Position numbers and translations under genes: made by a program. From NCBI GenBank assembly GCA_031772625.1, contig CM062816.1:629106992-629170991 (forward strand): a stretch of DNA of 64,000 bases. The letters are read 5' to 3'. Below, piece after piece: positions 46,308 through 59,242 of this stretch (positions are counted from its first letter, which is position 1; every line of letters begins with the position of its first letter). Source of the DNA: Pinus tabuliformis. Lineage: Eukaryota > Streptophyta > Pinopsida > Pinales > Pinaceae. The notes below the pieces were generated by a model. That model worked only from the letters and a program-made list of their open reading frames with translations, was not told the origin of the DNA and ran no database searches.

Positions 46308-49133
46308 TGTAATGCCCTGGGATAAAAATGTAAATATTTGATTCATTATGGTAAATATTTATTATTATCTATTTAAAAATTTAAATATAGTTTGTTTCCA
46401 TTATGAGATGAAGGAAGTGTTTCCTTAAAAGGAGGTAATTCTCAAGGAGGAAGTTGTTCTCTTGAGGTGGAAAGATAGTTGTTGTGAAAGCAACCCTAAC
46501 TACCTCCCCTAATTGAAAAAGTTTCCAGAGAAAATGAGGGAAGGAAAGGAAAATCTGCGCTCCAGTGACAGGGAGAGGAAAAAAGGAAATAATCCAATAA
46601 GGAAAGAAAAGTGGATAAATCTGGTGATGCCTAGATAGCCCTGCTCACTGTACGAGCACTTGCAGAGGACTGTGGTCTAGCAAGAAGCAAGGGAGGAGAT
46701 TCTGGTCCTGAAGGACGAATCTCATGGTTGGGTGGATTGAAAGACAGCAGACCCTGATTCGGGGAACTGTTAGGAACGACTCTTCAGCCGGAAAACTCCC
46801 GGTACATAAGAAACCTCTGTGTTGGGACTATTTAGAAAGTTGTATAATGCTATTCTTTTTCTCTGTTTCCTCTTTATATTGTGAAAGGGGAGTGGGAGAA
46901 ATTTTCTTACAGGGAATCAGGATGGGAAACTGAGCGGAGGTATGGTTGTCCTCCTAAGGAAACCTTGACTAATGCTAGTGTTTAGTAGCTTGTGAAGAGT
47001 TTTGAATCTTGTTCCTTTTAAAAAAAAAAAAAGAATTTGGGAGTCAAATGTGTGAGCGGTCTGCTGGAAAATCTTTCAAGAGATTATAGAAATAATGGAA
47101 AAACAGAAAACTCACAGGCTCACCATAGAATCAGAGTCTTCAAAAAGATTGTTATTATAGCAAAATGAAATACATTCCATTAACAACAGAAGGACCAACA
47201 GGGTTCTTTCTTTATTCTCTTCACATGCTTTATCACAAAGAAACACAGAAAAGTATAACATTTCAAATTAAAACCCCTGAAGCATTCGTGGGATGAAAAT
47301 ATATTTAACTTTACAGAAAACTCTGAGTAGCATAGTCGCAACCGCGAGGGTATGCAGACTTCATGACCAGAGTTTAATTGCTCCTACTAGCATGCAGATA
47401 AAATCTATAAGACAGCAAGGTAAGCACTCAAATATACATGTAAAACGATAGCAAGGCAATCTTGCAAATCTCGGCACCATACGTGAACGAGTAAATCAGA
47501 GAGAATGCATAAAAGTATAAACCTGGCTCTGAGGGCGAATTCAGGTAATAATCATGTAGGTTATATGAACAAGAATCTAGTAGTGTGAAGAGCCAGACTT
47601 ATAATCACTGCCAAACAAAAACATAAACCTGTGAAGCATAAACCCTTTACCATCATGCGGTGAGCATTATGCCATGCACCATACATTATGAAATGAAAAC
47701 CCCGCTGGCAAACTGAGGAATGTTCAAAACAACATTATATACATATATTTACAAAAATGCTCTGTCACAGTCATAAAAATATCATAATTCAACAACTCAG
47801 GAACCTTGACGAGGGTTCATATATTAAGATTATCAAGGAATATGGTGAGGCGCTGCAAGGAAGGCGCTCATCCCTCAACCACAGAACTCAGGTCGTAAAG
47901 ACCAGACCAACAGTAGAAGAACTGGAGCATACATAAACATAATGTGCATGGCTAGTCTTGAAAACTGTAGGGAGCCATGAAATATTCACCAAGGGAGTTA
48001 ACCCGAATAAAATTATTTAACGGTGAATCGAAACAACAAATGTACAAAAGAGCTCGAGGGCTCATCAAAATATAGCCAACAGTTCAAAACCCTTTTCGAG
48101 GGATGGAATTCCCAATCCTTATCGGAGCTGGGCAAGCCTGCCAGGCTCAAAATCTGCCAAAACTCTGTGCAATAGGAAAAATAGAGAATCTGTAAGGGGC
48201 TGGGCCAGAAGGCCATCACAATCCAAAGAGAAAAAAAGAACCCTTCATTCCACACTAAGAAGCCCTTCATTTCTTGCAGTAGGACGATTAAGTAACAAAT
48301 AGAATGCGGAGAAACCATGGGAACATACCTGTCAGTCGAGCTCTGAGAGGATAGGACTCAGAAGCTGGGCAACGGCACCCGCACCCATGCATAACTTGCT
48401 GGAGTAAGAATTGTAACCCTAGTCCATAGAAAAGCAGAGACAAGCCTTAAGCATGTTAGAAATTCGGGCCAAAAAGAAATTAAAGGGATACAGTAAGAGT
48501 GTGGGAAATCAAAGAAAAAAAACTTATAGACAGACAGCGTAGTGAAATACTTACCCTAAGGCAGCCGCCGTTAAGAAAAACAGGTCCAAGTCGATCCAAA
48601 ACTTGGCAAAGCATCAGGGCCATAGCCATTCATCATCTAAAAGAGACTCTTTGTGTGTTTGGCACCAGGAAGGAGAATGGAGCTGTAGCAAGGCCGAGAA
48701 CAATGCTTTTGGAAAACATCAATGGCACGACTAACTGAGTTGTGTATCGAGCAAGTCTCGCCCTCGGATGGGCTACCATGGTTCCACACCGTCGATGCGG
48801 GGAGGAGCCCGAGGGCGCGGAAGCAGAGGGTTCATAGACCACACCCTCATCACGTGAACGAGCCGGCAGAAGTAAATGCCTAGGCCAGGTGTAAGGAGCA
48901 GCCTTACCAGCATTAAATCCGGCAGATAATTCTCTGTCCTCCGTGGGATATTTCCAAATGCACCCATAAATGACAAGATATTTTACCCATAGCCATTTCT
49001 ATTATGGTGCCTGCGCGTAAATAGTATTAACGTTGAAATGTTTGCGCCCCGAATGCATACAAGGGTGGAATAGAATATGTTTATTGAAAAAAAAAAATTT
49101 ATTACACGTAGGTTAATTCGTGGGGACATTACA
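46308..49133 (+). repeat. 5' LTR of the chromovirus
   Basis: 2826 bp from TGTAATGCCCTGG to GGGGACATTACA. Collinear with 54009-57182; contains the empty site for the MITE near 47820. Confidence 0.9.
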
Positions 49134-49135
49134 AG

Positions 49136-49148
49136 TGGTATCAGAGCC
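49136..49148 (+). other. Primer binding site of the chromovirus
   Basis: TGGTATCAGAGCC, an exact initiator tRNA-Met type site, two bases after the LTR. Confidence 0.9.
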
Positions 49149-49300
49149 CAGTATCAAAAACTGTGGCCTCTGGGAATTGGAGTTGATATACATATTGAAT
49201 ATAATTTATTTCCATCTCTATTGAGCAATTTTTTTTTTTTTTGATGCGTGACTACTTACCTGTTATTTTTATGTTTAATTAAAGGTGAAAGATTGACAAT

Positions 49301-50480
49301 ATGAGGAGAGCAGATAGTGCGTCACAAAAATTTGTAGTGGGACAGGGACCTACATAGAATAACCCCGAATTATGGGTACAAATTGGAGAGGAGGCTCATA
49401 ATACAAACCTTGCAATTTTGGAGACAGTGTAGGAATTGAAAAATGAAATGGTCCGATTGAGGGAGGATAATGCAAGGTTAACAATAGAACAAGAGAGAAT
49501 TACAAAGAGCTTATCTGACATGACAAATCAGTAACCACTGAATCCCAATGCTGAGCAACAAAGGATGTCAGGGGAACAAAATCAAAACACAGAACTCGGA
49601 GAGTCAGAAGGAAGAGAGGAGGAACGATCTGATAATGCCTCCGAACACTAGACATTAAAAAGACAATGGATGGAGTTTCAAGGGGAATTCTGCAAGATCA
49701 AACTGCCATATTTTGAAGGAGAACAGGAGGAGGCAGTTGAGGCGTGGTTGATCAATATGAACAAATATTTCCAGTTGTATGAATATGATCACAATATTAA
49801 GGAAAGGTTGGCCATTTTCCAATTGCAGGGGAAAGCCACCCTGTGGTGGGAGGAGGTTAAGATGGTAAAAGGAGTGAGTGAACAGACTATCACTTGGGAA
49901 AATTTTCAAAAATACTTTAAAGAAAGATACTTGACAGAACGCCTCTATGATGAAAATGCATGAGAGTTCCCTGACCTGCGATTGGGACAACAAACTATGG
50001 ACGAGTTCATCACTCGTTTTACTTCATTGCTACGTTATGTGCCTTATATTTTGGAAGAAAAAGATAAAGTACAAAGGTTTGTTAGTAATTTACCCTTGAG
50101 TATGAGGGAAAGAATCGAATTTGACAACCCACAGACAATGGATGAGGCTATACGCAAAGCCTGAATTTGCTACCAACAAAGCAAGTAGAAGGGAGAAATC
50201 CTGGGTAAGAGATGGGTCGATAAGAAAAGCAGCAAGCTGGCTGGAAGTGCTAAAGGTAATCGCGGAGGTGGTAACAAAGGATTCGCCAAGGGACAAAACA
50301 ACAGAAGCATACAGAAGAACTCGCTCTGATTAAAGCCCCCCATTGAGTCCAGAACCAATGAACAACCCGGAAAAATAGACAACGAAGGGACAGCAAGGCC
50401 TCCAATGCAATGTTGGGGCTGTGGTGGACCCCATTACGTTAAAAACTGCCCTCAACAAAAAGGAACTGAAAAAGTTTCCC
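49301..50480 (+). pseudogene. Chromovirus gag with zinc knuckle
   Basis: From ATG 49301 (MRRADSASQKFVVGQG) one frame runs to 50164 with six stops. A coiled-coil-like part (LKNEMVRLREDNARLTIEQE) precedes the capsid-type gag domain: KLPYFEGEQEEAVEAWLINM, LAIFQLQGKATLWWEEVK, FQKYFKERYLTERLYDE and MDEFITRFTSLLRYVPYI. After a frameshift near 50160 comes the zinc knuckle CWGCGGPHYVKNC (C-x2-C-x4-H-x4-C) at about 50413. The stops are spread through the frame, so gag is dead although pol is much more open. Confidence 0.85.
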
Positions 50481-50579
50481 AAGTCTATGAAGCTTCTACG
50501 GTTGGCGATGTAGGACGGAGTCTACTGAGGATTAATGTTGTTCTTGAGGATCGTCAGGCGGAGTTACCAGCTGACAATG

Positions 50580-53500
50580 GTGGAATTTGAAGGTAAACTC
50601 TTAGAACTTGCTGTCACTGTTTTAATTGACCCTGGTGCAACATTAAGTTATATTAGTCCTAGAATTCTGGAGCATTGTAAGTTTCAACTTGTAAGTTTAA
50701 GGACCCTTGGTTAGTATAGTTGGCAATAGGGGCAAAAAGACGGGTAAATGCTAAGATAAAAGACTGCTTTTTAAAAATAGCAGGTCCGTTAGATACAACA
50801 GATTTAAATGTGCTTCCCCTTGGTTCGTACGATATAATAATTGGTATGGACTGGTTAGAGAAACACTGGTCCATAATTAATTGTAAAACCAAGACTATCA
50901 GTTATAAGGATGAGCTTGGAATAAAGCAAGAAATGCAGGGAATCAAGTGGCCAGTGAAAATTCGGCCCATAATGGCCTCACAGTTAGCAAAATGTATTAG
51001 GAAAGGATGTCAGATTTATGCCGTCCAAGTGGGCTATGCCAACTCGAAAGATAAAACAACCACAATGGAGAATATTCCTGTGATACAGGAATTTGCTGAT
51101 GTGTTTCTGGAGGAGATTCCCGGACTACCACCTAAAAGAGATATAGATTTTACCATTGAATTAGTGCCAGGAGTAGCCCCGGTATCCCGGGCACCCTACA
51201 GAATGAGCATACCAGAATTGACAGAATTAAAAATGCAATTACAGGAGCTGTTGGACAAAAACTATATCCGCCCCAGTGTGTCACCCTGGGGAGCCCCGGT
51301 GTTGTTCGTTAAGAAGAAAGATAGGACCCTTCGCATGTGTATAGATTATCGTCAACTAAACAAATTGATGATAAAAAACAAATATCCTTTGCCCTGTATC
51401 GATGAACTATTTGATCAGGTAAAGGGAGCAACAATTTTCTCAAAGATTGACTTGCGATCAGGGTATCACCAAGTTAGGATTAAAGAAGAGGATATAGCTA
51501 AGATAGCTTTTAGAACACGATATGGCCATTATGAATTTGTGGTGTTACCCTTTGGGTTGACCAACGCCCCCACAACTTTTATGTGTTTAATGAACAACGT
51601 ATTTCACCAGTATTTGGATAAGTTCGTGCTGATTTTCATTGATGATATATTGATTTATTCTCGGACTATGGAGGAGCACCAGGAGCACCTAATATTAGTA
51701 TTGCAAACCCTCCGAGAACACCAACTATACGCTAAGTTTAGTAAATGTGAATTTTACAAAGAACAAATACAATATTTGGGGCATATAATTACTAAGGAAG
51801 GAATCGCAGTGGATCCCGAAAAGATAAGGACTATAATGGAATGGTCGGTACCTAAAGATGTGGCAGACATCTGATCCTTCATGGGGTTAGCAGGCTATTA
51901 CAGATGATTTGTGGAAGGATTTTCGAGGGTAGCTTATCCCATTACTTCCTTACAGAAAAAGGGAAGGGCCTTTAGGTGGACCCTTGAATGTTAAAAAAGT
52001 TTCGAGAAACTTAAATATCTACTCACTACAACCCCTATTTTAAGCATAGCTGATCCCAACAAAGATTATGTGGTGTGCACGAACGCAAGTAAAGGAGAAG
52101 GAAGTGTGTTGATGCAGGAAGGGAAGGTAATAGCTTACGAATCAAGAAAATTAAAAGAACATGAGCAAAAATATTTTGCTTACAATCTAGAGTTGGCAAC
52201 TGTGATTCACACCCTAAAAATGTGGCGACATTACCTTATGGGAATAAAATTTCTGTTATTGACAGATCACCACAGTCTGACCAATTATTTTAGCCAACCC
52301 ACTCTAAATGCAAGGCAAGCACGGTGGGTGGATTTCCTAAGTGGTTTTGATTTTGAGATCAAGCATTTAAAAGGGAAGGAGAATCGGGTGGCAGATGCTT
52401 TGAGTCGGAAATTGCAATGCCTATATGAAATTTCTTGCAGTAAAGGGAAAAGCCCCTTCGGGGAAATGATTAAAAAGGCAGCCAAACAAGATGCTATTTA
52501 TCAGCAAATAAAACAGCAAGTGCAGCAACCAGCCAGCAAAGAAAAACAACTGGATTATGCTTTGGATGCTGCTGGAATGTTGTATTATAAAGGGAGGCTA
52601 TATGTGCCCAATCAGAACAATATTAAAAATCTGATATTGGATGAGTATCATAAGAGTCATTACGCTGGACACCCAAGGTATCAGAAGATGATCACTGCAC
52701 TTCGAAAATAATATTATTGTCTGGGAATGAAGAAAGATGTGGCTGGTTATTTTGCACGATGTCTAGAATGTTAGCAAATTAAAGTAGAACACCAACATTC
52801 TTCGGGTTTATTACAACCATTACCCATACCAGAATGGAAATGGGAAACCATCTCTATGGACTTTATAACAGGTTTTCCTAAGTCAAAGAAAAATAACGAC
52901 TCCATCATGGTGGTGGTGGACAAGCTGAGTAAGTCAGCGCATTTTATACCGGTGCAATCTACCTATAGAGTTGTGCAGATTTCCCATGTGTTCATGCAAA
53001 ATATATTTAAGCTGCATGGGTTACCAAAGACAATAATTTCAGACCGTGATGTAAAATTTACATCGGTCTTTTGGAAAAAATTGTTTGAAGAATTGGGAAC
53101 TCAGTTGAACTTTAGCACAGCTTATCACCCTCAAACTGACGGGCAAACTGAACGGGTGAACCAGGTGGTGGAAGATATGTTAAGAGCATATGTGATGCAG
53201 CAACCAACCAAGTGGGAGGACTATCTACACTTGGTTGAATTCACATACAATAATGGCTACCACACATCATTGCTAATGAGCCCTTTTGAAGTATTGTATG
53301 GGTAGAAGTGCCACACCCCCTCGAGCTGGAGTGGACCAGAAGACAGATTGATGTTAGGTCCTGAAATGCTTAAGGAAATGGAGGAACTGGTTAAAAGGGT
53401 ACGATCTAATCTGAAGGCAGCTCAGGATAGGCAAAAGAACTTCGCTGACCGGAAAAGGAGGTTTAAGGAGTATCAGGTTGGTGATCATGTGTATGTGAGA

Positions 53501-53713
53501 ATTCGAGCAAAAAAGAGCACATTATAATGGAGTAGGTGTGCTAAGTTGGAACCTCGATACTATGGACCATTTCAGATCTTAGCAAGAATTGGGCTGGTGG
53601 CTTACTAGCTCGCTCTGCCAAGTCACATACGAGTCCACAATGTCTTTCATGTCTCCGTGTTAAAAAAATATGTTTATGATCCTAAACATGTGATTAAATG
53701 GTAGGATATTCAG
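50580..53713 (+). pseudogene. Chromovirus pol: protease, RT, RNase H, integrase (exon before intron)
   Basis: Protease VTVLIDPGATLSYISP at about 50612; then [15 protein letters not shown] is open for 384 codons (50720-51874): ALL key blocks are seen, including [36 protein letters not shown] and catalytic IDDILIYS. Two stops follow near 51871 and 51907. RNase H: VVCTNASKGEGSVLMQEGKV, FLLLTDHHSLTNYF, ENRVADALSRK. Integrase: zinc region HKSHYAGHPRYQKM with CLEC; core TISMDFITGFPKSK, ISDRDVKFTSVFW, AYHPQTDGQTERVNQVVEDM. The tail reaches HVIKW, stop, DIQ at 53713. The few stops suggest moderate age. Confidence 0.88.
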
Positions 53714-53790
53714 GTGAGAATTATCTCCGATAGATCAGTCTAAATGTTTTCTTTTAAAGGAAAACTGACTTAGGATGTTGCATGTTGCAG
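53714..53790 (+). other. Candidate 77-bp spliceosomal intron in chromovirus pol
   Basis: CAG|GTGAGAA starts it and TTGCATGTTGCAG|GTA ends it, with a T-rich stretch inside. Unspliced, the frame hits a stop; spliced, DIQ joins VELEGEIRVEPLRIFD, as expected in this protein family where the segment is continuous (W-x-DIQVEPEG-like). Splice use is inferred from sequence only. Confidence 0.6.
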
Positions 53791-53950
53791 GTAGAACTGG
53801 AAGGAGAAATTCGGGTCGAACCGCTGAGAATCTTTGACTAGAGAAGTAATGCTGCAGAAGCGGGATATTACCCAAGTTAAAGTGCAGTGGTAGCACTTTT
53901 GGCCTGATGAGGCCACTTGGAAAGATGAAAAACTTATGAAAATTACTTAA
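53791..53950 (+). pseudogene. Chromovirus pol C-terminal exon, chromodomain-region tail
   Basis: VELEGEIRVEPLRIFD, then after a probable 2-nt loss REVMLQKRDITQVKVQW, a stop, and HFWPDEATWKDEKLM. The (V/I)KVQWxHxxxxEATWE pattern is the chromodomain-type tail of Tekay-like integrases, thought to guide integration to chromatin marks. It is followed by the polypurine tract. Confidence 0.72.
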
Positions 53951-53996
53951 CGAGGGCTTTTCATAGCTGAAGGACATCAGGACGATGTCCAATCTT

Positions 53997-54008
53997 AGAG
54001 GGGGAAGA
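53997..54008 (+). other. Polypurine tract of the chromovirus
   Basis: AGAGGGGGAAGA directly before the 3' LTR. Confidence 0.85.
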
Positions 54009-55469
54009 CGTAATGCCCCGAGATAAAAATGCAAATGTTTGATTTACTGTGGTAAATATAAACTGAATCTGTTATTATTATCTATTTAAAAATTTAAATA
54101 TAATTTGTTTTCATTATGAGATGAAGGAAGTGTTTCCTTAAAAGGAGGTAATTCTCAAGGAGGAAGTTGTCCTCTTGAGGTGGAAAGACAGTTGCTATGA
54201 AAGCAACCCTAACTACCTCCCCTACCTAGAAAAGTTTCCAGAGAAAAGGGGGCGAGGAGAGGAAAATCTGCGCTGTAGTGACAGGCAGAGGAAAAAAGGA
54301 AAGAATTCAATAAGGAAAGAAAAGTGGCTTAAGTCTGGTGATGACCAGATAGCCCTGCTCACTATACGAGCACTTCCAAAGGACTACGGTCTTGCAAGAA
54401 GCAAAGGGGGAGATTCTAGTCCTGAAGGACGAATCTCATGTTTAGGTGGATCAAAAGACAGTAGACCCTGCTTCTGGTGACTGTCAGGAACGACTCTTCA
54501 GCCGGAGAACTCCAAGTACATAAGAAACCTCTGTGTTGGGACTGTTTAGAAAGCTATATAATGTTATTCTTTTTCTCTGTTTCCTCTTTATATTGTGAAA
54601 GGGAAGTGGGAGAAATTTTCTTGCAGGGAATCAGGACGGGAAACTGAGTGGAGGTATGGTTGTCCTCCTAAGGAAACCTTGACTGATGCTAGTTTTTAGT
54701 AGCTTGTGAAGAGTTTTGAATCTTGTTCCTTTTTAAAAAAAAAAAAAAATCTTGGGAGTCAAATATGTTTGTGGTCTGCTGGGAAATATTTTCAGAGATA
54801 ATAGAAATAATGGAAAAAAAGAAAATTCACAAGCTCACCATAGAATCAGAGTCTTCAAAAAGATTGTTATTATAGCAAAACAAAATACATTCCATTAACA
54901 ACAGAAGGACCAACATGGTTCTTTCTTATTTCTCTTCACATGCTTTATCACAAAGAAACACAGAAAAGTATAACATTTCAACTTAAACTCCTGAAGCATT
55001 CACGGGATGAAAATATATTTACTTTACAGAAAAATTTGAGTAGCATAGTCGTAACGACAAGAGTATGCAGACTTCATGACCAGAGTTTAATTGCTCCTAC
55101 TAGCATGCATATAAAATCTATAAGACAACAAGGTAAGCACTCAAATATACATGTAAAACGACAGCAAGGCAATCTTTCAAATCTTGGCACCATACGAGAA
55201 CGAGTAAATCAGGGAGAATGCATAAAAGTATAAACCTGGCTCTGAGGGCGAATTCAGGTAATAATCCTGTAGGTTATACGAACAAGAATCTAGTAGTGTG
55301 AAGAGCCAGACTTATAATCACTGTCAAACAAAAACATAAACCTGTGAAGCATAAACCCTTTACCATCATGTGGTGAGCTTTATGCCGTGCACCGTACATT
55401 ATGAAATGTAATGCATCATACACTATGAAATGAAAACCCTGCTAGAAAACTGAAGAATGTTCAAAACAA

Positions 55470-55470
55470 C

Positions 55471-55510
<40 letters not shown>
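55470..55510. repeat. (TA)n microsatellite, expanded only in the 3' LTR
   Basis: About 20 TA units, where the 5' LTR has only TTATATACATATATTTAC. Confidence 0.85.
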
Positions 55511-55514
<4 letters not shown>

Positions 55515-55584
55515 CAAAAATGCTCTGTCACAGTCATAAAAATATCATAATTCAACAACTCAAGAACCTTGATGAGGGTTGATA

Positions 55585-55884
55585 ATAAGGAAAATTTTAG
55601 GGATGAAAATTTTTCTTGAAGTTTAAAAACATTGGCGAATCTCACTAATCCCTAATATGCAAACATAAAATGTTTATTGATATATTTGTAAAATTATTCA
55701 AATTTATAATGATTTTATATATAGTCTCTATATAATATTGGCGATTTTTAAGGTAAAATAATTTTATATTCTAAAATTTGGGCGAATCATATTTTATAAA
55801 AATTGGAAATTGGCAAATCTTTTTTGTGGAAAAATCATGGAAAATTAGCTCACTGGGCGAACATTAGCTCCTAAAATTTTCCAT
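55585..55884. mobile_element. hAT-like MITE, 300 bp, in the chromovirus 3' LTR
   Basis: Inserted between direct 8-bp repeats GGTTGATA (55577-55584 and 55885-55892). Ends are inverted: ATAAGGAAAATTTTAGG on the left and, reverse-complemented, ATGGAAAATTTTAGG on the right. The 5' LTR has a single GGTTCATA at the same place. No coding capacity. An 8-bp duplication points to hAT. Confidence 0.85.
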
Positions 55885-57182
55885 GGTTGATATATTAAGA
55901 TTATCAAGGAATATGGTGAGGTGCCGCAAAGAAGGTTCTCATCCCTCAACCACAGAACTCAGGTCGTAAAGACCAGACCAACAATAGAAGCACTGGAGCA
56001 TATATAAACATAATGTGCATGGCTAGTCTTGAAAACTGTAGGGAGTCATAAAATATTCATCAGGGAAGTTAACCTGAATAAAATTATTTAACAGTGAATC
56101 AAAATAGCCAATGTATAAGAGAGCTCTAGGGCTTATCAAAATATAGTTAATAGTTCAAAACCCTTTTCGAGGAATGGAATTCCCAGTCCTTACCAGAGTT
56201 GGGCAAGCTTGCCAGGCTCAAAATCTGCCAAAACTCTATGCAATAGGAAAAATAGAGAATCTGTAAGGGGTTCGGCCAGAAGGCCATCGCAATCCAAAGA
56301 GAAAAAAAAACCCTTCATTCCGTACTAAGAAACCCTTCATTTCTTCCAGTAGGACGATTAAGTAACAAATAGAATGTGGAGAAACCATGGGAACATACCT
56401 GTCTGCTGAGCTCTAAGAGGATAGGACTCGAAAGCTGGGCAGGTACGCCTACACCCATGCATAACTTGCTGGAGTAAGAACTGTAATCCTCCTCCATAGA
56501 AAAGCAGAGACAAGCCTGAAGCATGTTATAAATTCGGGTCGAACAAAAATCAAAGGGATATAGTAAGAGTGTGGGAAATAAAAAAAAAAAAGCTTTTAGG
56601 CAGACAATGTGTTGAAATACTTACCCTAAGGCAGCCGTCGTTAAAAAAACAAGTCCAAGTCGATCCGGAACTTGGCAAAGCATCAGGGCCATAACCATTC
56701 ATCATCGAGAAGAGACTCTATGTGTGTTTGACAGTAGGAAGGAGAATGGAGTTGTAGCAAGGAAAATATTAATGGCATGACTAACTGAGTTGTGTATCGA
56801 GCAAGTCTCGCCCTCAAATGGGCTACCATGGTTCCACACCGTCGATGCAGGGTGGAGCCTGAGGGCGCGGAAGCAGAGGGTTCATAGACCACACCCTCAT
56901 CACGTGAACGAGCTGACAAAAGTAAATGCCAAGGCCAGGTGTAAGGAGCAACTTTTCCAGCATTAAATCCGACAGATAATTCTCTGCCCTCCATGGGATA
57001 TTTCCAATTGCACTCGTAAATGACAAGATATATTACCCATAACCAATTCTATATGGTGCCTACGTGTAAATAGTATTAACATTGAAATGTTTACTTCTCG
57101 AATGCATGCATGGGTGGAATAGAATAGGTTTATTTGCAAAAAATAAATTATTACACATAGGTTAATTAGCAGGAACATCACA

Positions 57183-59242
57183 CATTCAAATATAAAAATT
57201 TAAATGTATTAAACATGGAAACATTAAAATTTAAAATAAAAATATTAACCATTGAAGCATTAAAATTAACAATATTTAAAACATTAAAGTTGAGACACTT
57301 AAATATTGAAATTGAAATTTATTAAACATTAAAATGTTATAAACATTTAACATAAAAACACTACAATTATCTCTATATATAAATGAAATTAAATATATTT
57401 CAAATATTTAAATTGAAACTAAATAAATAATTTTTTGTATTTATATCGACATTTATCCACTACATTTATACCACATTTATATCGACTTTAGTTGATGTAT
57501 CTTGGTTGAAATAGAAAAAAAAACTTAAAGACATAAAAAATGAAAATAATTAATGAAGTAAAATATAAAAATAAAACTTCATAATAAAATTCTAAAAGAG
57601 ATATTTACAGATAAAACATGAAAATTATTACTAAAGTTAAAGAGAATAATGTTAGCCAGTGAAAACAATTTCGAAAGTTAAAAAAAAACAGCAAATCAGT
57701 AAAGTTAAAAATTGATAATGAAATTAAAAATGAAAATAATTAGTAAGGTTAAATATACAAATAAAAATTGATAATGAAAATTTTAAAGACATTAAAAAGC
57801 AAGGGAAAATAATTTTTTAGGTTATAAAAGGAAGCAAATCGGTAAAGTTAAAAATTGATAATGAATTAAAAAAGAAAATAATTAGTAAAGTTAAATATAC
57901 AAATAAAAATTGATAATGAAAATTTTAAAGACATTAAAAATAATTAAATTTTAAAGACATTAAAAATAAAAATAATTATTCAAGTTAAACATAATAAACT
58001 TAGGAAATGGAAACAATTTCAAAGGTTTTAAAATGAAACGAAGGAGTAAAGTTAAAATTTGATATTGAAAATTTTAATGACATTAAAAATAAAAATTATT
58101 AGTCAATTTAAAAAAAATATTTGATATTGGAAATTTTAATGTTATTAAAATGAAAATTATTAGTAAATTAAAACAAGTGATAATGAAATTTTTAAACAAA
58201 TTAAAAATGAAAAAGATGGGTAAAGTTAAAAAGATTGGTAAAGTTAGAAAATGAAGCGAATCGGAAAAAAATAAAAATTGATAATGAAAATTTTAAACAG
58301 ATTAAAAATGAAAATAATTAGCAAAGTTAAAGATAATAAAGTTAGCAAATGAAAAAAATTCTATAGTTCGAAAATAGAGCAAATAAAGTAAAAAAACAAT
58401 AAAGTTTTAAATAAAATTTATTAGGGTTTAAATATTTGTATTTTATAATTAAAAAAACAAGTGCAATTAAAAAAAAAAATTACTAAAAATCAGTGAAAAA
58501 TGTAAAAGAAAGAGAATATATTGAGTATAAAAAAAATATCCGATTGAAAAATATTTAAAATAAAAATGATTTGGATTAAAACATTTTTTATTATATGAAA
58601 AAATGTATTAAATAAATATATTTGCAAATACAATAAGTAAAAAAAATTGAGTGCCCTACATACAACCACATTAGATCTCAATTTTACAATCTTTGTTACA
58701 ATAGTGATCTTCCTAGTCTTTTACAATGTCAAAATTATAGTGAGTTCGGGAGGCTTCTCTCCAAGCTTTTTGAGTATAGGAATAAAATTTTAAATCAAAA
58801 TAAATAATTTGTTTATTTAGGTTTGATAGATCATTGTTTGGTCTCAGTGGAGGTTAACCATCATCATCATCATCATAAACAAAAATATATTAAAAATGAT
58901 TGAAAACAGAAATATAGAAATAAGAAAACATATTGAATAAATAAAACAAAAATATTTCCAATATATTTAAAATTACAAATAAGAAAATCTGAAATAAAGT
59001 TAAAAAGAATAAAGAAAATAAAAAATTTAATGTAATGGAGGGATGAAAAAATCAGTAATGAAATTAATAATAAAGTTAAAAATCGAATATTTATTGCAAA
59101 TATGGAATAAATAGAATAATGACCGTATTCTATGTATATGAAAAAAAATAAGAATGGATTTCAATAATAGAATTTGGTTTGAGAATAGCTAGAAAATGAA
59201 TAATATTTTAGAAATATTGAACTAGTTTTCTTGATCTATAAT
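57183..59242. other. AT-rich, no gene seen, with repeated AAAGTTAAAAATTGATAATG phrases
   Basis: Phrases with GTTAAA, TTGATAATGAA and TTTTAAAGACATTAAAAA recur many times between 57540 and 58400. A (CAT)n run lies near 58860. No gene. Confidence 0.6.
57691..57976. repeat. 143-bp tandem repeat, two clear units
   Basis: GCAAATC(A/G)GTAAAGTTAAA starts at 57691 and 57834. The units stay alike through TTTTAAAGACATTAAAAA. More degenerate copies follow to about 58400. Confidence 0.7.

Larger units (their letters stand above)
46308..57182 (+). mobile_element. Tekay/Del-like chromovirus (Ty3/gypsy), nearly complete
   Basis: LTRs 46308-49133 and 54009-57182 enclose primer binding site, gag, protease, RT, RNase H, integrase and a chromodomain-region tail, then a polypurine tract. 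Very long LTRs and these protein motifs fit the Tekay/Del clade. The pentamers outside the LTRs (CACTT and CATTC) match poorly. The 3' LTR is longer because of a MITE, a short duplication and an expanded TA run. Confidence 0.9.
54009..57182 (+). repeat. 3' LTR of the chromovirus
   Basis: 3174 bp, starts CGTAATGCCCC (first base changed) and ends GGAACATCACA. Compared with the 5' LTR it has a roughly 30-bp duplication near 55385-55430, a TA run at about 55470-55510 and the MITE. Confidence 0.9.

Noticed and set aside
46303..57187. Target-site duplication of the chromovirus (CACTT and CATTC)
   Set aside because: Only three of five bases agree, no better than several neighbouring registers, so it is not listed as a feature.
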